A DNA stretch of 64,000 nt, taken from assembly GCF_030272615.1 (NCBI RefSeq), contig NC_081409.1:471692573-471756572 (forward strand), given 5' to 3'. Positions 46,384 to 58,431 of the stretch are shown here, piece after piece. The first letter of the stretch is position 1; each line of letters opens with the position of its first letter. Source of the stretch: Cryptomeria japonica (taxonomy: Eukaryota > Streptophyta > Pinopsida > Cupressales > Cupressaceae). The position numbers and the translations under genes are program-made. Under the pieces are notes generated by a model that was given only the letters and a program-made list of their open reading frames with translations, was not told where the DNA came from and did no database searches.

Positions 46384-47626
46384 TGTTGGCCATTTGGTGG
46401 AATTGATTATGTGTTGCATTGATGTTTTTTCATTGATTCCAACACTAGTTGTTTGGATGCTTTACCGGCACCCTTCTAGTCCCGGTAGGTTGAGTGGTTT
46501 CTGGTTAATTTGGATCCGGCATGATTTGGTAGGCTCCGATATAGTTTGGTTATGGAATTGACTTGTTCATGATACTCATGTTCATATTCAGTAAGTTGGT
46601 TTTGGTCTAGTGATCGGATGCTATCCTGTTTGCTTAGAAGTCTGGCTTCTAGTTCTGGCGAGGGTTTCACCTATAGAGCTTTTGATGAAGATCTTTGATG
46701 AATTGCTTAAGTGGTGTTGGTGTAGCTTCTGGTGGAGTTTCAGGATATTGTGAGTGATCATGTTTGAGACTTGGTGGATGGAGATCATTGTTGTAGCGTG
46801 TGGACCTATACTGGGTCTCGGTTGATGTAGGTTATGGATCAGATTTAATGTAACGTGTGTATTGGATCTCTTGATGTGTTTCTGGGATGTCTTATGTGTT
46901 GGATATTATTTGTTTGGTCTAAGGCCGAAATTTTTTTAATTATGTAATTGGTTTATTATCTGGTGGTCGACCTGATTGTTTATGGTCAAGGGTTTGTATA
47001 TATAGATGTAAGATCTCATTGTAGATTATAATATATGGTAGAGATCATAGGAATGGGAAAGGGATGTAATGTACAAAAAATGAAATATCATTCAGGCAGA
47101 GGATTTGGTCAATCATTGGAGATCTAATTGGGTTTATGTAAGAGGATTTAGTCCTCCAGTATTGAACATAACCGGAACTATACTCAGGCATAGGAGATGC
47201 TATCTTTTGCAGTTCAACACTTCTCTGAATTGTAGTCTAGATTTCTATTTAGTCAGTGAGGCTCCTTTTGTGATGAGCAGTGCGCTCTAGGTTGTTGGCT
47301 TTCCTACAAGTGTAGGCCCCTCAATTGTAATTCACATACCTACTGCAAAAGTATTATCTGACTGTGGGTAGGCTTCCCACCATGGTTTTTCGCTTTACTG
47401 GGTTTTCCACGTATAAATCTTGGTGTCATATGGATGGTATTTATTCTGTGATTGCTTTTTATGCTAAATTGGTTTAACTGTTATTCTGGTATTAATGTTT
47501 TGGTTCTGGTATTAATGTTTTGGGTTTCAGTATTAAAGTTTAAATTGCTAATCATTCTGATAATTTGTGACAACTGATTCACCCCCCCCCTCTCAGTTGC
47601 CTTCCTGTTATTTGAACTATCTAATA
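46384..47626 (+). repeat. 3' LTR of element D (1243 bp)
   Basis: Starts TGTTGGCCATTTGG, ends CTAATA, followed by TSD CTCTA. Confidence 0.95.
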
Positions 47627-47631
47627 CTCTA

Positions 47632-48461
47632 CACATATTTGACTTGTGTCCAAAGTTATTGCATATGAAACACTGACCAGTAAAGGTAGAAACATTATTC
47701 ATATTTTTCATCATATTGTTACTATTCATCCTACTTCTGCATTGACTTGCCATATGACCAAACTTATTGTAAGTAAAACATCTACCATTGAATTTATGAG
47801 CATTAGGTTGTCTTACTGGAGGATTCTTGCTCTTCTTCTGATTAGGTTTTGCATTTCCTTGTCTGGATCCAGAGGTTTCACATTTCTCAAACCCTAAACC
47901 TCACATGTCCTTTCCATGTCTCTGACTTTCCAGCATCTCATCAAGCCTTGCTGAACTAGATTTGAATTTGTCTTTGTATTCATTTTCAATGACAAGTTCA
48001 TCTCTCAAGGTAGCAATTTTTCTTTCAATTTATTGACCATTATTCCTTGATTGTATCAACTCAAGCTTCAACTGATCATTCTCATAGGTAAGCGTGAAGC
48101 ATTTATCAGCTCTTTCCTTCAATTATTGTGCTAGATTCTCTTCATTCTTCTTTTGGTCCTCAATTTCCTTGGCCATCCTCATCACAATGGATTGTGTCTC
48201 ATTCTTCAAGGCAATATTTTATCTCTCAAGTTTGTTAACTTCATCAGCTTTAACCTGATATTCCATGATCTAATCTTCTTTTTGCTTCAACTTGTCCATC
48301 AATTCCTTCCTCTTCTCTCTACAAATACTTGCTTCATCCTTCATCTCACTAATGAATTTATCAGCAGCATTCAAGTTCTTCTTTAGGGTATAGATCTCAT
48401 TTCTATCTACATCAAGATCCTCAAGTGTCACATTGAGTTGTCTCTCAAAACCGGAATCCAT
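47632..48461 (-). pseudogene. gag of element B, N-terminal part
   Basis: The minus-strand ATG at 48461 begins MDSGFERQLN. Coiled coil with five or so stops, then FKSSSARLDEMLESQR and GLGFEKCETS (Sirevirus-type landmark), then knuckles CFTYNKFGHMASQC (second Cys is Tyr) and CFICNNFGHKSNMC. D inserts within the next codons. The rest is at 27300-27634. Confidence 0.87.
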
Positions 48462-48517
48462 TGAATAAATCTCTTAGATCTTCCTCAAGTGATTAAGCTT
48501 CCTTAGTGGAACTAGGA

Positions 48518-48529
48518 TCTGATACCAAT
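48518..48529 (-). promoter_or_regulatory. Primer binding site of element B
   Basis: ATTGGTATCAGA on the minus strand directly after the LTR. Confidence 0.9.
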
Positions 48530-49495
48530 TGATAAAATCATAGATCACTGAGAGGGAGGGTGAATTAGTGATTTGTCAGAAATCAAATCCACAAACTTAT
48601 TCTTTATCCACCGGTTAGAAATGCATAATAGAAAAGAACATAAACATGCAATAAATAAGCCACAGATCCACAACATTGGAATTTTTATGTGGAAACCCGG
48701 AAAGGGAAAAACCACAGTGGGGATGGAACCCACAATATTCATACACTATGGTCAGGAGTACATAAATATTACATAGATGGGGAATGCACTTGCATTCAAG
48801 CTCACTGCCTAGAGCTCACTGCTCAATTACAATGACTTGGAAGGCTACAACCTTCAAGGAAGTCTCACTAACTTACAATTTTATTTTAAAGAGAAAATAC
48901 TGTAAAATGAAATCTGAGATAGCATTTAACAATGCAAGAATGAGTTTCAGTTAAGCACTAGATCTCTGACTATACTCTGCTAATACTCTATTTCTATCTC
49001 ACTCAACTAACAGATTATCTCTAAACTAAATGTGCAAGTGAAAATGCACTTAATCACACCAAAATAGATCACCACACTATTATTACACTGAAAACCAATT
49101 GCTTAATCAATCTTATATATCTAGTCTTAACATAAAAGCAATCTCCTTCAAGTCGGCTTCAAGAAGTGTAATGTGTAATCACATGTTGGCTTCAATCTTG
49201 AATAAAACATAGCACTAAACCAAAATATTATAATCACACACTTCCTAAGGATCTTCCCATTCACTGAGATCACAATATCAATCACCAAAAACACCACAAT
49301 CATCGGAAATCATTCCAAACCAAAATATTACCGAGATAGCCTTATTTTATCGATTAACCTACCGGTTAACTCCTGCTTCTAGATAAGATGAATCACGACC
49401 TCCGGATTGAATCACCAAGAAGAGTTGCCATCAATGACAACCCTAGACCAATACAAAACTATCAAAACTCATCGAATGAGTGTCAATTTACAACA
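48530..49495 (-). repeat. 5' LTR of element B (966 bp)
   Basis: Minus-strand ends TGTTGTAAATTG and ...TTTTATCA; partner of 10936-11896; next to TSD CTTTC. Confidence 0.93.
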
Positions 49496-49500
49496 CTTTC

Positions 49501-51693
49501 ATCTGAGAATAAGCCTTACAAACAAGTCTTACTTTATTCCTAACAACTTAACCTTTTTCATCTAGTTTGTTCTAAAACACCCATTTAGTTCTAATTACAT
49601 TCTTATCCTTGGGTTTGGGAACAAGAATCTATGAATTATTCTTTTCAATCTGGTTCAATTCTTCTTCCATTGCTTTAACCCAATTTTCATCTTTACATGC
49701 TCCACTAACATCCTTAGGTTCAATCTTAGAATCAAGCAATATTCTTTACTAATTATTCTCCTAGTCATCACTCCTTTATTCTTATCTCCTATGATCTGAT
49801 TCTCTGAATGATTTAATATTCAATATGTAGAAGTCTTATGATTTTCCTAATTTTTAGACTCATGAGCTCTTTCTTCTGCACTAGAACTTGGCTCTCCTTT
49901 ATTCTCAGGCTTTTCTAAAGCAAACTGAATTTGATTATGGGTCTGCACTTGCTTTTCTTTATTTGAACTGACATCCTGATCATTTGAATCATATCCAGAG
50001 TATCTAGGTTGATACCCATTACCTTGATCAACTTTCACATTAGCACTTTCAACTATCTTCCTCAATCTCTTATTATAACATTGGTATGCCTTTCTCTTAG
50101 TAGAATAACCAAGAAAAATTCATTCATCACATCTAACATCAAACTTCCCTAGATCTTCATCTCTTCTGATGTAGCATTTACTTCCAAAAATTTTGAAATA
50201 TCTAACTGCAGGAATATGACCAAACCATACCTCATAAGGAGTCTTACCGATATCACCTTTGATATGTACCTGATTAAAAGTGTATACAGTAGTACTCACA
50301 ACTTCTCTCCAATAGACATGTGAAACATTTCCTTCAATCATCATCTTTCTAGAAGCTTCTTGAATTGTTATGTTCTTCCTCTCCAAAACACCATTCTGCT
50401 GAGGGGTCCACGAAGCAGATAGCTATCTCTTAACCCCATGCTCTTCACAAAATACATTGAACTCACCAGAAGTGAATTCACCAACTCTATTAGTTCTCAA
50501 AAACTTCAGCTTCAATCCAGTCTTTGTCTAAACCATGGATTTAAAAATATTGAACTTCTCCAATGCTTCATACTTCTCCCTTAAGAATGTAACCCACATC
50601 ATCCTTGAATAGTCATCAATCAACAACATGAAATATATGTCACCTTGCAAGCTTCTCGCTCTAGGACCACACAAATTAGTATGCAAAAGATCAAATATTC
50701 CATTAGAACTATAATGTTTGTTTTTTAAATTAACTCTTTTTTGCTTCCCTTATTGACATTCCTTGCATACCGGATTAGTAGGCTTTACCAACTTAGGAAG
50801 ATCTCTCACTGCTTGAGTAAAACTTATCTTAACCATGCAATCAAAATTTACATGACACATCCTTCTATGCCTTGACCAACTTTCATCAATCTGAGCAATA
50901 AAACAACTTTTACCACTCGCATTCAAGTGAAAGATATTACCTTTAGTCTTTGTACCCGATGCAATCTCAATTTTGGAACCACTCAAGATTTTGCATTTCC
51001 CCTTTCTTGAATTGTAAATCATATCCCTTGTCAACCATCTATCCAACACTCAAAATATTATGCTTTAGACATTCTCCATACAAGACATCATAAGTGTTAT
51101 GCTCACCATCAAGAGAAATGGAACCTCTACCACAGATTATACCAACTTTGTCATCAACAAATCTTACTACACCACCATCATCCTTTTCCATAGTCACAAA
51201 CTTACTCTTATCTCCTATCATGTGATGAGAGAAGCCACTATCAATAACCCATTCATATTTCTCTTCAATTTTATCAACCAAGGCTTTCTCTTCATTAATG
51301 CAACAATTAGAATCAATAGTCATCGGATCATCTTCCTTGATAGCAATAAAACTCATTCATCTCCTGAATTTCCCTTATCAGATTCATCATTTGTCACACC
51401 TTCATTAGTAACAAAATAACACTTCTTATGATATTTAGGCTTGTATGTCTTTAATGGCTTCTTAGGTACTCTTTCCAGACACCTTGAGGAAAAGTGTCCT
51501 ATCTTATTACATGAGAAACATTTAAGAGGCAATTTCCCTTCATACTTATCGGATCCCTTTGGCAATCTTTTGGCAATCAGAGCTTCAAACTCCTCAAGCT
51601 CTCTCATCTCCTTCTCATATCTGGACACCCTTGTAGAACTTTATCTCGGATCATTTTTTTGCTTCCCAAAAACAGTAACTTTAAATTCAAATT
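49501..51693 (-). pseudogene. Element I: copia gag end, protease, integrase and start of RT
   Basis: On the minus strand from 51690: EEFEALIAKRLPKG, zinc knuckle CFSCNKIGHFSSRC, protease WVIDSGFSHHMIGD (catalytic Asp kept), pre-integrase HRRMCHVNFDCMVKIS and CKECQ, an integrase core with a DHxGEF-like segment decayed to NRVGEF, QQNGVLERKN, VHIKGDIGKTPYEVWFG and SKCYIRRDEDLGKFD. Many stops. Element B interrupts it at 49495, and the RT continues at 10935. Element E interrupts the gag at 51698. Confidence 0.92.
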
Positions 51694-51698
51694 CTGAC

Positions 51699-52632
51699 TA
51701 TTGGCAATTGACACTCAACTGATTTGTTTCAATATGTTGTCATTGATGGAAACATGTCTCGACTTCATGTTTTGGTTTGGTTGATTACCGGAAGACACTT
51801 CACTAGCACCAACACTGGCACCGACACCGGTAGGTATCTTCACTGGTTAGAAGGAATTCTCTGGGTACCAGCATTGCAGGCCAGCATGACTTCATTAGGT
51901 TATTGGTATTGGAGGCCGACATCATTTTGGGAGATCCGGTATCGGCAACTGATTTTGATATATATTTATATATGTTATTGATCTGACATGTATATTCATT
52001 TTATAATTATCTTTGTAAGCTGACATAAGGCATGATGGACTGTAAGGGTATATAAGTTAGTTGATTAGATCATTTTGTAATATGTAAGGCTATGGAATGT
52101 AATGGATGTGCAAGATATATGAGAGAGATCATGTATGTGATGACATTGATGTAAGAGGTTATTCTGGTAAGGGTTTAGCGTTTTAAACCATAACGGACAA
52201 AGCTTAACCGGAACTATATTCAAGCATAGAATATGCTATCTTTACAGTTCACTCATTTCTTTGTATTGTAGTCTAGATTTGTATGTAGTCAGTGAGGCTT
52301 CTTTTGAGATTGAGCAATGTGCTCTAGGCTATAAGCCTTCCTGCAAGTGGAGGCCCCTATATTTTATAATATCTTTTCATATGGCCAGTGGATTGATATT
52401 GTGGGTCACAAATCAGATCATTTTTTTTCCTCTTTGAGGTTTTCCACGTATAGTTATTTGTGTTATGGTATTCATTTGTGTGATTGGCTTATTGGTTGCT
52501 TTACTTCTTTTAATCTTATATGTATCGTTATACCGGTTGGTGAATGCATATTTTAATAAGGTTAAAATTGATCATTTCAGTAGAACACTGATTTACCCCC
52601 CCCCCCTCCCCTCTTAGTGCTTTTGGATTCCA
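51699..52632 (+). repeat. 5' LTR of element E (about 930 bp)
   Basis: No partner in the window. The start is inferred from the switch out of element I and similarity of the first 20 bp to the B LTR start. The end is placed at ATTCCA just before the primer site, with an uncertainty of a few bases. Has a long C tract with CCCCTCTTAGTG at 52597-52620. Confidence 0.7.
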
Positions 52633-52635
52633 AGA

Positions 52636-52648
52636 ATTGGTATCAAAT
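52636..52648 (+). promoter_or_regulatory. Primer binding site of element E
   Basis: ATTGGTATCAAAT, the copia initiator-Met site with G to A changes. Confidence 0.75.
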
Positions 52649-52703
52649 TCTTGTGTCTCAGAGGAAGTTTAACAGCTTGGGGAAGATCCTGAATCCGGAA
52701 TCC

Positions 52704-53773
52704 ATGGATATGAGTTTAGAGAAGCAACTTCAGGTAGCACTTCAAGATTATGATGCTGAAAGGATGAAGAGCTTAAAGTTACAAGATGAATTGAATTCTT
52801 CTTAGGAATTCATTCTTATCCTATAGGAGAGTTTGTCATCTATTCAAGCTAGGAGGAAGGAACTTTTGTAGAATAAGGATAATGAAGAGAAGGATGCCCT
52901 TGATGAGAAATGTCAAAAGTTGAGTCAGGAGAACATGGTCATGAGGAATGAAATGCAAGCTTTAACTATGAGAATGTCAAAGGAGACTAAGGACTGGAAG
53001 AAGAAGGAAAAAAATATTGATGTATCTCTGAAAGACAAATTTGAGGAATGTGGTAGGTCGGTTCATGAGAATGAGATGTTGAGAATAGATTTAGTACAAT
53101 CCCTGCATAATGAACAAGAACTTGAGAGACAAATGATAATTCTGAGAGATGATCTAACTGCTGCAAGTGAGTACAAAGAAAAATTCAAGGTTAATTCAGC
53201 ACAACTTGATGAGTTATTGAAAATTCAAAGACTGAATGGAGATTCCAATGGACTTGGATTTGAACAAGGTCAGAGCTCTAGTACTGCAAATGAGGATCAA
53301 AACTAGAAGGCACCGGTAAGGAAGCTTAATGCTTATAAATTTAATAGTAGATGCTTTATTTGTAATAAATTTGGTCACATGGCTAGGCAATGTAGAAATA
53401 GAGAAAAACATAACTATAATTCCGCTCTTGGTCAATGTTCTAAATGCAATAAGTATGTGCATAAGACAAAAGATTACAGAATGAATGTTAAATGTTATAC
53501 ATGTGGAAAATTTGGACATATGGCTAATCAGTGCAGGTCAAGCAATTATACCGGTTTTAGCAAAGAAATTCAAAAGAACAATATTACATTTTATGCATGC
53601 AATGAGGTTGGACACATAGCTAAGTTCTATAGAAGCAAAAATCCACCAGTTAACAATGAAGGATCAAATGAGAAAGGAAAAGAGAAGGTTAATTAGCAGA
53701 TGGGAATGCTCTAGTTACTCAACCGGCAGAAGAGGTTTCTCCTACACCAATAGGAAGCTCATCTAGTAACTGA
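52704..53773 (+). pseudogene. gag of element E: coiled coil plus zinc knuckles
   Basis: The ATG at 52704 begins MDMSLEKQLQ, like B's MDSGFERQLN. Coiled coil with three stops up to 52870. Then FKVNSAQLDELLKIQR and NGLGFEQG. Knuckles: CFICNKFGHMARQC, a decayed CSKCNKYVHKTKDY, CYTCGKFGHMANQC and a decayed FYACNEVGHIAKFY. A stop at 53693 is followed, in another frame, by the natural end PIGSSSSN and TGA (53771-53773). Closest to B. Confidence 0.85.
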
Positions 53774-54132
53774 GGCAGATGTCTTAGGGATAGGCAAAAT
53801 TCATGACAATACTACTTATGCCCCGAGAAGAGGATCTCTAAGATGTTCCAGACATTGGAGATGCTTATCCGACATGGAGATAATAGACCGAGATCCGGTA
53901 TCTTTCACCAAAAGTCATTCATATCACTGATGGATTAGTGTTTCTTGGAGGTTAAAAGGGTTGAATTCACTTCATTTCTGATCACTTTGCATTCTGAGTG
54001 ATTCTGAGTGATTCAGAGTCAGTCTAAGGAAATTCATTGCAATTGATATCTTCTTGAGCGATTTTCACCAGTGATCGGAAGAGTTCTTTAAGGTTTTCAA
54101 TGGCAACTATTCACTAGTATTTATCTTTCATC
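53774..54132 (+). other. Gap between gag and ORF2 of element E
   Basis: CTTAGGGATAGGCAAAA at 53783-53799 is the decayed counterpart of the purine tract in B and A. No coding frame. A small repeat of GAGTGATTCTGA lies near 53995-54018. Confidence 0.6.
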
Positions 54133-55929
54133 ATGGAAGAGGGATCATCATCTACACCAACTTTTATTGCAAATCATACTATTGTTGAGGTCAAGGACTG
54201 TCCTAGGCCGATTTTCAAGCAATATCCGCATATGAATTTGGTTGGTGTTTTTTCCTGTGTCCCAGAAGGAGTTGTATATGTTGAAGATGTCAGAGCTTAC
54301 ATTACATTGTCACATTGAGGATTTAGGAACCAGTGATATTAAGAGCATGTATATGAGTGAGTTAATGGGAGATTTTGGAAAAATTAAGCCTGAGTATCAG
54401 CATATTGAGGATCTAGGGTTTACCGGCATTTTGAATATTCCTGAACTTGAGGATGATATTGTCAGATATGTTTTAAGCAGAGTACATGGAGAATTCATCT
54501 AGCTGGACAGATCATATAAGATCTTGAAGAATGTCATCAAGGCAATCACAGGTTTATCATAGATTGGGCATCATCCAGAGAAGAAGGTTTCTAAAGATCA
54601 GGTCAACAAGATCATCAGTGCAACATCGAACAAGCGATCAATGAGGGTTAGCACTATCATCGACAAACATATCAAATTTAGAAGCATGATTATTTGTTAC
54701 AAGGTAACTTAGTCAAACCTCCTAAATTTTGTTTGTAGCTCCTGCATTTATGCAACACATAAGATGATGAGGGAAAATGAGAAGTTAGATCTCTATGGAT
54801 GGATGTTAGATGAATTGTTAATTAACCTAGGGAAGATCAAAGGAGAGAAGAAGAGAATATTTTGGTATGAAAATCTTATTGTCTATTTGATGTTGTTTTT
54901 CATTAATGAAACTCCTAGTTTTAGGAAGAGACAATGAGCATTTGATATCCCGATAGGAAGACAACTAAAACAATCTATTGCTATTTTGGGTAGTCAGCAA
55001 GATGATAAAGTATGGGCTTACTTTAAGGCATTCTAGAAGGCTATAAATTCTAGGTAGAGGGTTCCAAAGAAAATTGTTGAGAAATAATCAACTAAGATAT
55101 GCTTCATGGTTAAGAAAGATGAAACTTTGATGGAAGTTGTCAAGCCATGAAAGATTTGGATTGAAGAGATGGGTTATGAAGTTGATGCACAAATTCTAGA
55201 TGCTTATGCATAGTTGCTAATTGATGCACCTATTGATGAAGTTGAGAAAACCTTTGGTACTGCTAAGCAAAAAAAGCAAGAGGTTGAAACTTAGTTTAAC
55301 TAGAAGAAGAGGGAGAAGTAGCAGGGCAACGCAAGCAAGTTTGTGGAATAGGTATCTCAGGACATCAGGGCATTAATTTATGTTGTTCTAGAAAAAGGAA
55401 GGAAGAGGAGAGAACCAAAAAAATTTAGTGAGTCTATTCCATCTGAATTTAAATCTGAATCTAGTATTGAGGAAGAAAACTAAAGAGACTAAGGTGGAAG
55501 CAAAGAAGCAACCGGTTAGGAAAGTTAAAATCAGGGTACAGGCACAGAAGCGAGCTCCAAAGGAAACACCTTCTGCCCCATCTGGTCCTGGAAGAAGAAA
55601 GAAGATGGATGACATCGATCTTGTACTTGTATCTGGTAATGTAACTATTATTCCACCCAAGACTTATGCAGAATTGGTTGATGAAATAACTAAGGATGTT
55701 ATGTTGAAGAATGTACAATTATATTATAAGAATTTAGATTATGATGAACAGAGAGAAGTTGAGGAAGCAGTTTTGTTGTATCTGGATATATATAAGAATG
55801 CCTTGTTAGAAATTGAAAATCAAATACCGGCACAATTATATGACAAGTTAGATGCTCGAAGATTATCAACAATAGAGGAGAACAAGCATATAAACATTCA
55901 AGATTTGTTAACTAAGTGTGCAACTATTA
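54133..55929 (+). pseudogene. ORF2 of element E, first part
   Basis: The ATG at 54133 begins MEEGSSSTP. The N-terminal IVEVKDCPRPIFK and NLVGVF match B. Then DDIVRYVLSRVHGEF, YKILKNVIKAITGLS, KMMRENEKLDLYGW, INLGKIKG, the signature VPKKIVEK..TKICFMVKKDE and EEMGYEV (about 55065-55180), a basic Lys/Pro-rich middle and the second block with IPAQLYDKLDARR (about 55820-55870). About a dozen stops and two frameshifts. G is inserted at 55929. Confidence 0.83.
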
Positions 55930-56813
55930 TGTAATGCCCAAAAATTTAGGGCAAGAACGGGATAAATTTTTATTTTATTTTTTTAACAACATAACTTTTA
56001 AAAGCATTAATTCGACAAATATAAAATGCTACAACATGTTTTGTCTTATCTATATTCAGATTAACTTTATCTACTAGCACAAATATTCGAAATTAAATAA
56101 AAATTAAATGTGGAATTCTAAATGAATGATTTTATGGTCTACTCAAATTTAATAAGTCAACTAATTCGGATAATTAACTGGCGCAGACAATATTAACCCC
56201 AGATAGCCATTAATTGATTTCAGAAAGCTAAATTAAAATTATTCTCCTAGCATCCATTTTAATCCATTATTGAAATGTGTTTAAATTAAATTAATTAAAA
56301 TTAATTCTCAACCCCTTTCTTTTTAAAATGATATACCCCTAGGTTAAATAAAAAATAATGTTTACCCTCTTGATTTTATATACTCTTAAAATCTACAACA
56401 CTAAATAAATATTAAAGTCTAAAGTTATACTTTATTCTTTAATTCCTACAACTATCTATTTTTTTTATTCTCATACATGTGTAAATAATTACTTATATTT
56501 ATATGCAAATACATATATAAATATATAAATTTATTTTTAGAAATTTCCCAAGCTTTATGAAAACAAAGCCATGCAACCCTAGTTAGGGATTCGCAATTAT
56601 AAAATACACTTACTTTATAATTTTCTCATTTTATATTATTACTACCCTAGCCCTACCCGGGCTAGGGTTTTATACTTTTTTTTTTGGATTAAAATATATT
56701 TTTGCAGGGCCGAACTGGGAATCCCCCGGGCGGTGGCCATGGATGGCGGTGGAGGTATCAGCAAGATGGAGGTGGGGGGAGTAGCGGTCTAACCTCGACC
56801 GGTGCCACACCAC

Positions 56814-56953
56814 TATGTGACCACACAGTGGTGGTGTCGCGGGCATCGCTCATTGTGTGTTTACACAGTGGCGGTGCCAAGGGCATGGCCCATTGTGTGC
56901 TCGCACAGTGGCGGTGCCTTGGACGCCGCCCACTGTGTGAAAACACAGTGGGT
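56814..56953. repeat. 40-bp GC-rich minisatellite with hairpin units
   Basis: Units begin at 56814, 56854, 56894 and 56934, exactly 40 bp apart, with core TGTGTG-N4-CACAGTGGCGGTGCC. The last is partial. Each unit starts with a small inverted repeat; the clearest is CACTGTG-TGAAAA-CACAGTG at 56931-56950. Confidence 0.93.
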
Positions 56954-56984
56954 TAGGGCCCGACCCGCCCTTTTTCCTAATGTT

Positions 56985-57270
56985 TAATTTTTTTATTTTA
57001 TTTTTATTTTTATTTTTTATTTTTTTTTGTTTAATATAATTATATATTGAATAATATATATTTATTTATTTATTTATATGTATATATATATTTATTTATA
57101 TATTTATATATATACATGCATTTTTATATGTAAATAGGTACATTAATATTTTTTTTTTTGTGGGTATTTATCTAAATTTATTTTATATATATATATATAA
57201 GTTTATACATGAAATTTGCATGTATATAACTATATATTTATATATAAATATATTTTAAATAACAGAGATT
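56985..57270. repeat. AT-rich microsatellite tract
   Basis: TTTTTATTT and TATATATTTAT runs with little other content. No gene. Confidence 0.85.
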
Positions 57271-58375
57271 ATATAATGAATAGACCATAGTATTTTGTTT
57301 TTCAGGTATGAATAAGTCCCCTAAATGCAAAAATCAAATAGTCACTTACAGCAAGAGTAAAGAAATTAAACTGTTTTCTGTAGATGTTATTTACTGCATA
57401 TGAATTATGCCAGTATTTAATAAATCCTAACTTCAACTATAAAGATGTCTAAATTTAATAAATTTACCAGCAACTAAATAAATCTGGATTTTATTTAATT
57501 AAAACTACAATAGATATGATTTTCTTTTTTTTGCAATAAATTAATTGACAGACTTTGCAAATTTTACAGCAACTATTTAAATGACAAACTTTAATAGTTT
57601 TAACAACAACTAAATATAGCTCTAATTTATTAATCTAGAAACCTTAGAGATGGCTATAAAATCTTTGTTCTAATTTCTGCAATTAAAAAAAAATACCATC
57701 AGAGATAAAATAGCATTCACGGAATCAAATACAATGATTTTTACTTTTTTTTTTTTGGATTGATCTAAAAACTCTTATCTTCAGCCTCCTACATGCATGC
57801 AAATCAAATTTCATTGCTATCCTAATATCGGAGTATAAATGCATAAAAGGAAATAAATAAATCTTTTTTCTTATCAAAATATCATAAAACACAACATTGT
57901 AAATTTCCAGAAATGTAGAAAACTAAACCAAAGGTACTTCTTTCTTTTCTACAGTAATGCATGAATAATTATTACAAAACTTTAAAATTATTCACAAGAC
58001 TTTATAGTCACTTTACAACAGGTCTCTCCTCTCAATCAAGTGAGGGTTTTCAAAGCACATAAATTACATTTACATCATTTTCTGCAACAACTAGATCCAG
58101 CCACATCTACTTGTCCTGCTATTTTCTTCTAATAATCTGCAAATTAAATCAAAAGCTATGACCATGGAGAGCTCACCTCCCAGCCTAGGCTAACTAGTAG
58201 CCACCCCCAAGCTCAGAAAACCAAGCCCTAGATAGGTAACACACATGCAAACACAAAAGACAGAAAATACGCAACTAAAACACAACCCCAACCCAGGCTA
58301 CACTGCACCACACATTTGTGATGTCTTTTCAAGGGTGGTAGTGGACCAAGTACCCTGAGGAGACTACAAGTATGG

Positions 58376-58431
58376 TAAAACATATATCCACCTCATGGTA
58401 AACCAAAACATATAGCCACCTCATGGAAAAC
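58376..58431. repeat. 28-bp tandem duplication in G
   Basis: Two adjacent copies of a unit beginning AAAACATATATCCACCTCAT, differing at a few positions. Confidence 0.85.

Larger units (their letters stand above)
27640..47626 (+). mobile_element. Element D: copia retrotransposon with gag-pol, itself hit by F and C
   Basis: Ends TGTTGGCC... and ...CTAATA, with TSD CTCTA at 27635-27639 and 47627-47631. The insertion splits a zinc knuckle of B's gag. Without F and C it is about 7.2 kb. It is the only near-complete element here with protease, integrase, RT and RNase H. It is decayed by stops and frameshifts, so it cannot itself supply enzymes now. LTR termini end TA rather than CA in both copies. 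Confidence 0.95.
10936..49495 (-). mobile_element. Element B: pol-less gag-ORF2 LTR retrotransposon, minus strand, heavily nested
   Basis: LTRs at 10936-11896 and 48530-49495 are in the same orientation, flanked by TSDs CTTCC (10931-10935) and CTTTC (49496-49500), one base apart. Removing the nested elements A, H and D leaves about 7.1 kb. On the minus strand the order is LTR, primer site, gag, a short gap, ORF2, purine tracts, LTR. The gag and ORF2 frames resume across each nested insertion once one TSD copy is discounted, which supports every border. No protease, integrase or RT is present between the LTRs. Confidence 0.9.

Noticed and set aside
56702-56987. Short GC-rich ORFs in G that look like a repeat protein
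   Set aside because: They overlap the 40-bp minisatellite in several frames and have no homology to the other elements.
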